From positions 1-45,061 of the forward strand of contig JARSSO010000054.1 in the NCBI GenBank assembly GCA_029624765.1: a stretch of 45,061 bases of DNA, written 5' to 3'. This stretch comes from Candidatus Contendibacter sp. GTDB lineage: Bacteria; Pseudomonadota; Gammaproteobacteria; Competibacterales; Competibacteraceae. A program made the position numbers and the translations under genes. Numbering within the stretch: the first letter of the stretch is position 1; each line of letters opens with the position of its first letter. Shown piece after piece: positions 16,158 to 26,998 of this stretch. The notes under the pieces are model-generated. The model did no database searches. It saw only the letters and a program-made list of their open reading frames with translations, and was not told the origin of the DNA.

Positions 16158-19100
16158 GTGTTCCCTACGTGTGTGGGGATGAACCGTCCGTCGAGATTAT
16201 GGTGGCGCCCGCGCGGTCGTGTTCCCTACGTGTGTGGGGATGAACCGCTTTTCGGCGCCGGCGCGGTGCAGCATGGCATGTGTTCCCTACGTGTGTGGGG
16301 ATGAACCGCGATGAACAAAAAACCGCCTTGCGGCGGTCCTGTGTTCCCTACGTGTGTGGGGATGAACCGAACGCGCGGTTATTGGCGCTCTGACCGCCCT
16401 TGTGTTCCCTACGTGTGTGGGGATGAACCGATGGCGCGCGGGTCATCGACTGGGGTTGGCGCGTGTTCCCTACGTGTGTGGGGATGAACCGCTCGTTTAC
16501 GAACTTGATTTGACCCTTAGGATGTGTTCCCTACGTGTGTGGGGATGAACCGCAGTTGGGCGCGGAAGATGACCGTGCAATCTGGTGTTCCCTACGTGTG
16601 TGGGGATGAACCGACGCGCCGTTTGAACTCGGCGCGGCCCATCTGGTGTTCCCTACGTGTGTGGGGATGAACCGGCCGTCTGGTGTACCACCACCAGACG
16701 GCTTTTGTGTTCCCTACGTGTGTGGGGATGAACCGCGGTCGCCGACGCGCTGGAAGCGCACGACCCGGTGTTCCCTACGTGTGTGGGGATGAACCGCTCT
16801 TGCAGACTACTCCATTTGAGCGGCCAATGTGTTCCCTACGTGTGTGGGGATGAACCGCGTGTCTTGCGTGGGGGTTTCCACTGCTGCTGGTGTTCCCTAC
16901 GTGTGTGGGGATGAACCGCTGCGAGATTTGCCTGGATGGACAAGGACCGCGTGTTCCCTACGTGTGTGGGGATGAACCGTGGGGTGTCAGTTCGACGCGC
17001 ATCTCGCACCGCGTGTTCCCTACGTGTGTGGGGATGAACCGCCCAGAGCGGGCGAACGACGGCCATCGAAACGGTGTTCCCTACGTGTGTGGGGATGAAC
17101 CGTTCGGGTCCGCAAAGCCACGAAGGAAAATCTGGTGTTCCCTACGTGTGTGGGGATGAACCGCCGGCGGTGGGTGCGGACGGTTCCGCCCGGGCGTGTT
17201 CCCTACGTGTGTGGGGATGAACCGCCGTTATCGGAACAGAAAGCACGCGCGCTTTTGTGTTCCCTACGTGTGTGGGGATGAACCGGGGACATCGACCCGC
17301 GCACCGTGCGCCTACGCGTGTTCCCTACGTGTGTGGGGATGAACCGGTGTTGCTGTTCGTGGTGGCCTGTTCGGTGGTGTGTTCCCTACGTGTGTGGGGA
17401 TGAACCGGAAGATCCCGGAAGAAGAAGGAAGAGCCAAAAGTGTTCCCTACGTGTGTGGGGATGAACCGAATATTTCTCGCATGGGGCTGGCTCTCGACGC
17501 GTGTTCCCTACGTGTGTGGGGATGAACCGGGCCGCGCCGCCGACATGGAACGCCAAATCGTGTGTTCCCTACGTGTGTGGGGATGAACCGGCCGCGCCGC
17601 CGACATGGAACGCCAAATCGTCGTGTTCCCTACGTGTGTGGGGATGAACCGCCCCTTTAAACCCTTTTTATGCGATGGGTAGGGTGTTCCCTACGTGTGT
17701 GGGGATGAACCGGCTGGACTGGCCTCGACGTAGATGGCGTTGTAGTGTTCCCTACGTGTGTGGGGATGAACCGGGGCGGCATGGGTAGCGGGTTGCGGGG
17801 CGGGCGTGTTCCCTACGTGTGTGGGGATGAACCGCCTTAATAAATACGGCTAAACCGCCCCAAGCCGTGTTCCCTACGTGTGTGGGGATGAACCGGGTAT
17901 CGGCGTAGCGCCGTAACTCTTTAAAATGTGTTCCCTACGTGTGTGGGGATGAACCGTCATGATTAAGAACGATTCAACCCCTACCCGCGTGTTCCCTACG
18001 TGTGTGGGGATGAACCGCCAGTTCACGCCGCGCATCGCCCATCCAGTCCGTGTTCCCTACGTGTGTGGGGATGAACCGGGCCTCGTCATCGCCCAGCGCG
18101 AGGAGTTTGTGTGTTCCCTACGTGTGTGGGGATGAACCGCGCATCCGCCACCCCATAACCGGCGAGACCCTGTGTTCCCTACGTGTGTGGGGATGAACCT
18201 TCGGCGGCGGCCTGGGCGCGGGCGAGGCAGCCGTGTTCCCTACGTGTGTGGGGATGAACCGCGTTTTCCGCGCGTTCGGCATAGGGTAACCGGGTGTTCC
18301 CTACGTGTGTGGGGATGAACCGTTTTGATGCCCCGCTCGCGATCCGCCTCGTCCGTGTTCCCTACGTGTGTGGGGATGAACCGCGGGCGCGGTCCTCCAG
18401 CCAGCGGCGCTGGTAGTGTTCCCTACGTGTGTGGGGATGAACCGGGCTTTTGCCAGGGCGAGAACGGGGCGGAGAGGTGTTCCCTACGTGTGTGGGGATG
18501 AACCGACTATCCGAACGGATGGAATCCCACGCCGCAAGTGTTCCCTACGTGTGTGGGGATGAACCGCGCGAGGAGGCGATCCGGATGCGCCTGGGCCAGT
18601 GTTCCCTACGTGTGTGGGGATGAACCGTTGTGATGGCGATGGGCGTTGCAATGCGTATAGTGTTCCCTACGTGTGTGGGGATGAACCGCGATTCCCACCC
18701 AGACTGTCTTTGACCGAGACGTGTTCCCTACGTGTGTGGGGATGAACCGAGTGGGGGATGCCCCAAAAATAGCACAAAAGAGTGTTCCCTACGTGTGTGG
18801 GGATGAACCGTGGTGCATCGCTCATGGCCTGCATCGCCAGAGGTGTTCCCTACGTGTGTGGGGATGAACCGGAGACTCTCATGCAGCATGCAGTTCTTTT
18901 GGAGTGTTCCCTACGTGTGTGGGGATGAACCGGGCATCAGCATCACCCAGCGCGAGGAGTTTGTGTGTTCCCTACGTGTGTGGGGATGAACCGGGAGAGG
19001 GGAGGAGAACCCGACATGGCCGGTTGTGTTCCCTACGTGTGTGGGGATGAACCGGCGCCGGCATAGATCGTGGTGTTGTCGCGGACGTGTTCCCTACGTG

Positions 19101-22100
19101 TGTGGGGATGAACCGGCGGCGACGCCGTCGGCGGTCTGGCACATGGCGTGTTCCCTACGTGTGTGGGGATGAACCGCGAGAGCAGAAACATGAGTTGCCT
19201 CCGATTGAGTGTTCCCTACGTGTGTGGGGATGAACCGACATAACAAGAAATTGCGACATTTGAACCCCCGTGTTCCCTACGTGTGTGGGGATGAACCGGC
19301 AGGTTTAGACACCATGTTATTAGCACCAGGGTGTTCCCTACGTGTGTGGGGATGAACCGTGCTTGCTTGCAAAACCGCCAATCTCGGCCACGTGTTCCCT
19401 ACGTGTGTGGGGATGAACCGCAACCTCGGGGTATTGATCCATGGCCATCACCGTGTTCCCTACGTGTGTGGGGATGAACCGCGGGTTGCATTCGGCTAAC
19501 TTTGGGTTCTTGCGTGTTCCCTACGTGTGTGGGGATGAACCGCCGTTCGGCGGGGTGTGGCTGGCCCACCACGGGTGTTCCCTACGTGTGTGGGGATGAA
19601 CCGCGCGAAGCCGATGCCGTCGCCGCGACCGCCAAGTGTTCCCTACGTGTGTGGGGATGAACCGCCGGCCTGGCCGCGCAACGAAGCGGAAATCGAGTGT
19701 TCCCTACGTGTGTGGGGATGAACCGGGGTGAGGGGTCCTTGGCGAGAGCGGCTGAAAAGTGTTCCCTACGTGTGTGGGGATGAACCGACCGCACCGGCAG
19801 GACAACGACGTTGCCGTCCGTGTTCCCTACGTGTGTGGGGATGAACCGGCCCGCGCCCACATCGCGCACGCCTGGATATAGTGTTCCCTACGTGTGTGGG
19901 GATGAACCGGACTCAAGCGCAAGCTGGCCGCGATTCGGGCCGTGTTCCCTACGTGTGTGGGGATGAACCGCCGACTACTCAATTTGGCGATTGAGGTGGC
20001 CGGTGTTCCCTACGTGTGTGGGGATGAACCGCTGCTGGGCAACGCCGCCCGTGCCATCGCCGAGTGTTCCCTACGTGTGTGGGGATGAACCGGGCCGGGC
20101 GGGGATGTTGGCCTCGGGGCGGCCGTGTTCCCTACGTGTGTGGGGATGAACCGGCTGGCTGGACCCTGCGCAAACTCAGTCTCCAGTGTTCCCTACGTGT
20201 GTGGGGATGAACCGCTGGTTGGTGTACTGGGGTGAAATCTACGGCAGTGTTCCCTACGTGTGTGGGGATGAACCGATGTTGTCGCCTACTTCCCATCCGT
20301 ATAAAACGTGTTCCCTACGTGTGTGGGGATGAACCGTCAATCCGTTCGGTCAGCGCGTTGCGTACTGGGTGTTCCCTACGTGTGTGGGGATGAACCGTCT
20401 TTCCGTTATTCCAGCGAGAAAGATGCGCGGTGTTCCCTACGTGTGTGGGGATGAACCGGATGTATTGCAGGCGCTGGATTATTCCGAGGGGTGTTCCCTA
20501 CGTGTGTGGGGATGAACCGTAGCTTTTGCCTACTATTGACGAATGAAAACGGTGTTCCCTACGTGTGTGGGGATGAACCGCGAGAATGCCGTCCAACGTT
20601 GGACTCCATTCAGTGTTCCCTACGTGTGTGGGGATGAACCGTCGCCGCCGCCAACGAGGCCCTGGCCGTGCTGGTGTTCCCTACGTGTGTGGGGATGAAC
20701 CGCGATTGATCCAAATCGCTGCGGATAATCGTTCGTGTTCCCTACGTGTGTGGGGATGAACCGCTGACCCACGACTGGCGGTTGCGCGTCGCCCGGTGTT
20801 CCCTACGTGTGTGGGGATGAACCGGTCATGCGGGAACTCCTTGGGTTGGGACTGCTGTGTTCCCTACGTGTGTGGGGATGAACCGCAATTAACGGGGCTT
20901 TAAACCACAGCAACAAAGTGTTCCCTACGTGTGTGGGGATGAACCGTGATCCGTACTTTCCTTGATGACGTTCAGGGTGTGTTCCCTACGTGTGTGGGGA
21001 TGAACCGTCGCCGGCCCGCACCCACAGGCACTGGGCGCGGTGTTCCCTACGTGTGTGGGGATGAACCGTGCAGTTGGAATTGACCGGCGGCCGGCCGGTG
21101 GTGTTCCCTACGTGTGTGGGGATGAACCGGCCGGCAGCGCCAGCCAGGGCAGGTTCGGGCAGTGTTCCCTACGTGTGTGGGGATGAACCGTCGATCACCG
21201 CGCCATGGGCGTCGCGCACCAGGTGTTCCCTACGTGTGTGGGGATGAACCGGCGGGATGGCGCATCAGGATTGACTTGCACAAGTGTTCCCTACGTGTGT
21301 GGGGATGAACCGCAACGCGGGGCCGCCGAGGCCAGTTGGGTCTTGTGTTCCCTACGTGTGTGGGGATGAACCGGGCATCTCGTCGGTCTATTACGAGTTC
21401 GGGCTGTGTTCCCTACGTGTGTGGGGATGAACCGCCCTTTTAAATCCCTTTTGTGTGGCGTGGCGCGTGTTCCCTACGTGTGTGGGGATGAACCGCGCAT
21501 CCAGGACGTGAATATCCTGGCGCGCACGTGTTCCCTACGTGTGTGGGGATGAACCGACGTGGACCAGTATCAAACCGACCGGCGACTGGTGTTCCCTACG
21601 TGTGTGGGGATGAACCGTTCTGGCTGGTGGCGGATCACGCCATCGCCGGGTGTTCCCTACGTGTGTGGGGATGAACCGGAGGAACCGGCCGGCGGCGGGT
21701 TGCATATAGTGTGTTCCCTACGTGTGTGGGGATGAACCGTTCTCCCTGCTCGCGGACTCGGCCAGGTGTTTGTGTTCCCTACGTGTGTGGGGATGAACCG
21801 GGTCATCGCGCGTTGCGGACCAATCGGGTGACGTGTTCCCTACGTGTGTGGGGATGAACCGGCTGACGTTGGCCGCCTCCGACCCATCGGCCGGTGTTCC
21901 CTACGTGTGTGGGGATGAACCGCTGTGCACGGCGCCGCAGCAGGGACAGGTCAGGTGTTCCCTACGTGTGTGGGGATGAACCGGCATCCTGCCAGCCCAC
22001 GGTTCGGCGGTCGATGTGTTCCCTACGTGTGTGGGGATGAACCGTCCGGGGTTATCGCCCGGCCGCGAGGCCGGAAGTGTTCCCTACCTGTGTGGGGATG

Positions 22101-22105
22101 AACCG
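16158..22105 (+). CRISPR. Type I-E CRISPR array: 98 repeats, 97 spacers
   Basis: The 29-nt repeat begins GTGTTCCCTACG, has a TGTGT middle and ends GGGGATGAACCG. In RNA, UCCCUAC can pair with GUGGGGA around a GUGU loop, the substrate form for Cas6e. The period is 61 (32-nt spacers). Two spacers are 33 nt: spacer 14 (16980-17012) and spacer 59 (19726-19758). The counts follow from the 16158 and 22077 repeat starts and spot checks along the array. Only two repeat variants were noticed: repeat 34 ends in T instead of G (18200), and the last repeat (22077-22105) has C for G at its position 12. The degenerate last repeat marks the trailer end, so the leader is at 16158. Notable spacers are 3, 9, 23/24 and 32/46. 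The length and repeat uniformity suggest a system active over a long time. Confidence 0.99.
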
Positions 22106-22222
22106 GCGCCGCGACGCCGCCTGACCCTGATCCGCTCCTGGCGCCTGGATCATCGCCCCAGTCGGGCGTCGCCAACAGCCATGGACAGTGACGGCGCCAC
22201 CGTCTCGCGTTGCATTCGGCGC
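22106..22222. other. Array trailer
   Basis: A 117-bp GC-rich stretch follows the degenerate last repeat and precedes the 3' end of the convergent cupin gene. No repeat remnant, terminator or gene was seen in it. Confidence 0.5.
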
Positions 22223-22654
22223 TTATGGCAACGGCTCTTTTATCGTCAGGGGTTGGCCGGGGGTTCCCGCATAAAACACCATGATCTTGACCGGAACCGC
22301 GCCGACATTGCGGCCGTTATGCGTCGTGTTCACCACTTCGGCCAATGCCTCGCCGGGGTTAAGGCGTTTGACCTGGCCATCCTTGAGCGTAACCTCCAGC
22401 GTTCCCTCCAACACAAACCCAAACGAAGGAACCGGATGCTGATGCCAACCGGTTTCGCCGCCCGGCGCGATTTCCACTTGCAGGGCGGTGATTTCCGCTG
22501 GCCCCGCCGGATAGGCCAGCGGCTGCCCGTTCCAACTGGTCGTGGTTTTGAGGAGCGGGGTGGTGCGAACGGTCGTCGTGGGGTCCAGGGCAACCGCCCC
22601 GCTGGAAAGCGCGAAAAAAACGAGAACGCCAAGAAGGGAGTTTGTGGTTTTCAT
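22223..22654 (-). CDS. Secreted small cupin-domain protein
   Basis: 143 aa. Residues 1-22 form a Sec signal peptide (MKTTNSLLGVLVFFALSSGA, cleavage near VALD). A single cupin fold follows: motif 1 around PGGETGWHQHPVPSFGFVLE gives HxH and a downstream Glu ligand, and motif 2 around NPGEALAEVVNTTHNGRN gives the second His. Such proteins bind a metal ion in the periplasm; the substrate is unknown. It faces the CRISPR array and shows no sign of being part of it. Confidence 0.85.
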   Translation of the reverse strand: MKTTNSLLGVLVFFALSSGAVALDPTTTVRTTPLLKTTTSWNGQPLAYPAGPAEITALQVEIAPGGETGWHQHPVPSFGFVLEGTLEVTLKDGQVKRLNPGEALAEVVNTTHNGRNVGAVPVKIMVFYAGTPGQPLTIKEPLP

Positions 22655-22746
22655 ACAGTGAAGGTCTCCTGAATCTGCTATCGGGCGCGGGGATCAGCGT
22701 GGACGGCGAAGGAACGCGCAATGGCCAGCTTGAAATGAGCGCCATG

Positions 22747-22880
22747 GTAACCGTTCAGCCTCCCTCCGGGTTGCCCTGTTTTGATGGACTTCGCTACGCT
22801 CAGACCATTCTACAAAAAAACAAATAGTTATAGCGTAGCGAAGCCCACCGGGGCGCTGGGGGAGGAGGCTGAACGGTTAC
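22747..22880. mobile_element. MITE-like nested palindromic element, 134 bp
   Basis: The ends are a perfect 17-bp inverted repeat: GTAACCGTTCAGCCTCC at 22747-22763 and its complement at 22864-22880. Inside, CTTCGCTACGCT (22789-22800) pairs with 22832-22843, so the whole element can fold into a long double hairpin. It contains no gene. Size, perfect ends and intergenic location fit a non-autonomous transposable element or a REP-type unit. I see no clear target-site duplication. Confidence 0.6.
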
Positions 22881-22922
22881 AACAAGCGCTGGTGTTGGCC
22901 CGCGAAGATTTTCATACGGATA

Positions 22923-23642
22923 TCAGTAACGAGGCAATTCATTGGGACGGAGATCGAACAGCAGCACTTCGGCGTTATCGCCGTTGCTGAAATCGATGTC
23001 CCGCGCGTTCCGCAGCCGCGCCCCATCGCCCGCCGTCAGCCGCTGGCCGTTCACGGCGACCGCGCCCCGCGCGATCTGGACATAGGCGAACCGGTTCGGC
23101 GGCAAGGTAACGCGTTGCTGCTCGGCGCCGTCGAACAGACCGGCATGGACCCGGGCATCCTGATACACCGACAGGGAATCGTCGGCGCCGGTTGGCGAGA
23201 TGATCAGGCGCAGGCGCCCCCGTTTTTCGGCCGGCGCAAAGTGCCGCTGCTGGTACCGCGGAGTCACGCCCCGGCGGTCCGGCACGATCCAGATTTGCAG
23301 GAAATGCACGAGTTCCTGGCTGGACGCGTTGTACTCGCTGTGGCGGATGCCGGTGCCGGCGCTCATCATCTGCACGTCGCCCGGCCGGATGATCGAGCCG
23401 TTGCCCATCGAGTCCTTGTGCTCCAAGGCGCCATCGAGCACATAGGAAAAGATTTCCATATCGCGGTGGTCGTGGGTGTCAAAACCCCGCCCTGGCTGCA
23501 CCTGGTCTTCGTTGATGACCAACAGATCGGAAAAACCGACGTGCCGGGGATCGCGATAGCCGCCGAAGGAAAAGCTGTGCCGCGAGTACAGCCAGCCGTG
23601 ATGGGCAATGCCCCGTTGGTTGGAGGGTCTCAGTTCAAGCAT
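22923..23642 (-). CDS. Pirin-family protein (YhaK-like bicupin)
   Basis: 239 aa from the ATG at 23642, which has an AGGAGA ribosome site 5-6 bp upstream. The N-terminal cupin holds the pirin signature: FGGYRDPRHVGFSDLLVINE, then HDHRDMEIFSYVLDGALEHK with the His-X-His and Glu metal ligands, and GTGIRHSEYN. A second, degenerate cupin follows. Length and shape match YhaK/quercetinase-like pirins, which bind iron and may act in redox sensing. It lies downstream of the dioxygenase gene on the same strand (188-bp gap). Pirin-plus-DODA pairs under a LysR regulator are a recurring arrangement. Confidence 0.88.
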   Translation of the reverse strand: MLELRPSNQRGIAHHGWLYSRHSFSFGGYRDPRHVGFSDLLVINEDQVQPGRGFDTHDHRDMEIFSYVLDGALEHKDSMGNGSIIRPGDVQMMSAGTGIRHSEYNASSQELVHFLQIWIVPDRRGVTPRYQQRHFAPAEKRGRLRLIISPTGADDSLSVYQDARVHAGLFDGAEQQRVTLPPNRFAYVQIARGAVAVNGQRLTAGDGARLRNARDIDFSNGDNAEVLLFDLRPNELPRY

Positions 23643-23830
23643 GTCGATCTCCTGAAATGGCGAGGGTGGACCAGCGACGACGTCAAGGCCACCTCCATTC
23701 GCCTTGTCGGCTGGTTTAATTCCCAATGGCTTCGGCCGCGACGCCGATGGTCACCGCGTCGCCGACAACTCGAACGACAAAACGGCCATCAGCCAGTGCG
23801 GCGTCTTCGTAACCGGGGTATAGCGCGGCG

Positions 23831-24640
23831 TCACGATCCGCCTCTTTCCTGGGGTAAAAAGGCGTAGGCGTCCATGGCGATCACGCAATCGTCGATACCG
23901 GCGTGGAACCGGTCGATCCGGGCCGGGTTGCCGGCGGCCCCGAGCGCCACGTACAGCGGCAGCAAGTGCTCGTCGGTCGGATGGGCCTGGACCGCGCCCG
24001 GCGCTTGTCGGCGGTAATCCAGCAAAGCGGGCAGGTCGCGAACCGTCAGGCGCTCGGCCATCCAGTCGGCGAATGCGCGCACGTAAACCGGGGTTTGGCC
24101 ACCGTGACGCCAGGCCGTCTGGACATCGCGCAGGTTGTGCGTGAGGTTGCCGGACCCGATCACCAGAAAATTCCGGGCGGTCAGCGGCGCCAGCGCCCGG
24201 CCCAGTCGCCAGGCGGCTTCCGGACCGCCCCGGCTCTGGATCGACACCGGGATCACTGGCGCGTCGGCGTCGGTAAACATCAGGCGCAACGGAATCCAGG
24301 CGCCGTGGTCGAGGCCGCGGTGTTCGTCCCGTTCGACGGCCAAACCGGCCGCTTCAATCGCCGCGACGACTTCATCGGCGGCCTCCCGGCAACCGATGGC
24401 TGGGTAGCGCAGCGCGTAAAGCTCCTTTGGAAAGCCCCGGAAGTCGTGGATCGTCTCCGGCCGGTCGGCGAACCCGACGGTCGGCGTCGCGGTGTCCCAG
24501 TGCGCGCTGACGATCACGATCGCGCGGGGACGCGCCAGGGCGCGGCCAGCGGCGGTGAGCGCCGCGCCGGCGGCGCCGGGACGCAGCGCGAAGGTTGGCG
24601 CACCGTGTGGAACGAACAGAGCTGGTTGGGTTGAAATCAT
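23831..24640 (-). CDS. DODA-type extradiol ring-opening dioxygenase (LigB fold)
   Basis: 269 aa from the ATG at 24640 (MISTQPALFVPHGAPTFALR), close to the usual length of about 260 for 4,5-DOPA-dioxygenase-like proteins such as YgiD. Metal-site motifs are VPHGAP near the start, VSAHWDT near 50, and LDHGAWIPLRLMF near 115; LVIGSGNLTHNLRD lies further on. The family cleaves catecholic rings with a non-haem metal; the physiological substrate is unknown. It is divergent from the LysR gene (96-bp gap), which probably regulates it. Confidence 0.88.
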   Translation of the reverse strand: MISTQPALFVPHGAPTFALRPGAAGAALTAAGRALARPRAIVIVSAHWDTATPTVGFADRPETIHDFRGFPKELYALRYPAIGCREAADEVVAAIEAAGLAVERDEHRGLDHGAWIPLRLMFTDADAPVIPVSIQSRGGPEAAWRLGRALAPLTARNFLVIGSGNLTHNLRDVQTAWRHGGQTPVYVRAFADWMAERLTVRDLPALLDYRRQAPGAVQAHPTDEHLLPLYVALGAAGNPARIDRFHAGIDDCVIAMDAYAFLPQERGGS

Positions 24641-24719
24641 CGCGGGTTCTCCAGAATCGGATAGCCGCAGTGTAGCCTTCCCGATTGGCGCGAAATAGCC
24701 GACAATTTGCAAATCTTTA

Positions 24720-24734
24720 TTGCTGAAAGAGCAA
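24720..24734. promoter_or_regulatory. Candidate LysR-type binding site
   Basis: TTGCT and AGCAA form a perfect 5-bp inverted repeat with 5 bp between, ending 2 bp before the LysR start codon and inside the divergent intergenic region. The T-N11-A layout and position fit an autoregulatory LysR site. Short palindromes can arise by chance. Confidence 0.4.
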
Positions 24735-24736
24735 CA

Positions 24737-26429
<1,693 letters not shown>

Positions 26430-26497
26430 TGCCGGCGGAATAAGGGGCTCAAACGCCGCTGAAAGTCGGCTCGATTCGAGCACCGATGCCTTCGGGC

Positions 26498-26529
26498 AAA
26501 AAGGGCTGTCCAATCGGGCGGCCCTTTTT
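26498..26529 (+). terminator. Intrinsic terminator after the katG remnant
   Basis: AAAAAGGGC (26498-26506) and GCCCTTTTT (26521-26529) form a 9-bp A/T-edged stem around a 14-nt loop. The T-run lies inside the 3' arm, as in bidirectional terminators. It is the expected end of the original katG transcript. Confidence 0.75.
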
Positions 26530-26793
26530 CGTTTGGCCGTGCGTACTGGCCTGCACGCCTCCGGTGATCTTCTTCAAAATTGGCTACGCTGTAATGCCAG
26601 AGCTTCGGTGGGTTTTTGCTATACCACCCGGCCTTATAGCGAGGGCTAAATCCAGGGGAACGGCGAATATGTCGGAATTTCAGGGCCAGAGGGGTTCTGA
26701 TGGAGTTATGCCGCTGGAAAAAACTGACGAAATCAAGATATTTTTGTCAATGATGGTGGATTGTGGTAGATAGGTGGAACCACATGATCACTT
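26530..26793. other. Gap before the cassette region; no gene seen
   Basis: This 264-bp stretch has only short frames with no recognisable product. It marks the change from GC-rich core to more AT-rich accessory DNA. Confidence 0.4.
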
Positions 26794-26824
26794 GTTGTCG
26801 CGGGCGCTTCGCGCCCGCGACAAC
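26794..26824. repeat. Perfect 14-bp hairpin abutting attC1
   Basis: GTTGTCGCGGGCGC and its exact complement are separated by only 3 nt (TTC). It ends on the AAC shared with the left edge of the adjoining attC-like site. No T-run follows. It may be part of the recombination site or a separate palindromic insertion. Confidence 0.7.
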
Positions 26825-26953
26825 GGGGCGGCGGATTCCATCCGCTGCTTGCGCGGCGCGCAGCGCCGCACAACCACGCGGATCAAGCCGACATCGGCCG
26901 TCAAAGCCTGCGGCTTTTCCGCCCGTCGCGGCTTATCCGCCGCCCCGTTAGGC
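26818..26953 (+). other. Probable integron attC site (attC1)
   Basis: AAC at 26822-26824 and GTTAGGC at 26947-26953 bound a 136-bp region whose ends pair perfectly over 15 bp (26822-26836 with 26935-26949). The inside is rich in small hairpins, as in large attC sites. The right core matches GTTRRRY. The left core CGACAAC does not match RYYYAAC, and the usual unpaired bases are missing, so the site is atypical. Support comes from the gene after it, which ends at a second and much better attC. Confidence 0.45.
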
Positions 26954-26998
26954 TTCCTCAGGTCCTGACTTATTGAAAACAGACTGTGAGAGACTTCT

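Noticed and set aside
16836..17159. Open frames inside the CRISPR array
   Set aside because: They are translations of the repeats themselves (recurrent CVGMN or HTRREH strings every 61 bases), not genes.
22016..22672. Plus-strand frame starting in the last repeats and running through the cupin gene
   Set aside because: It begins in repeat sequence and is antisense to the cupin gene, which has a signal peptide and metal-binding motifs.
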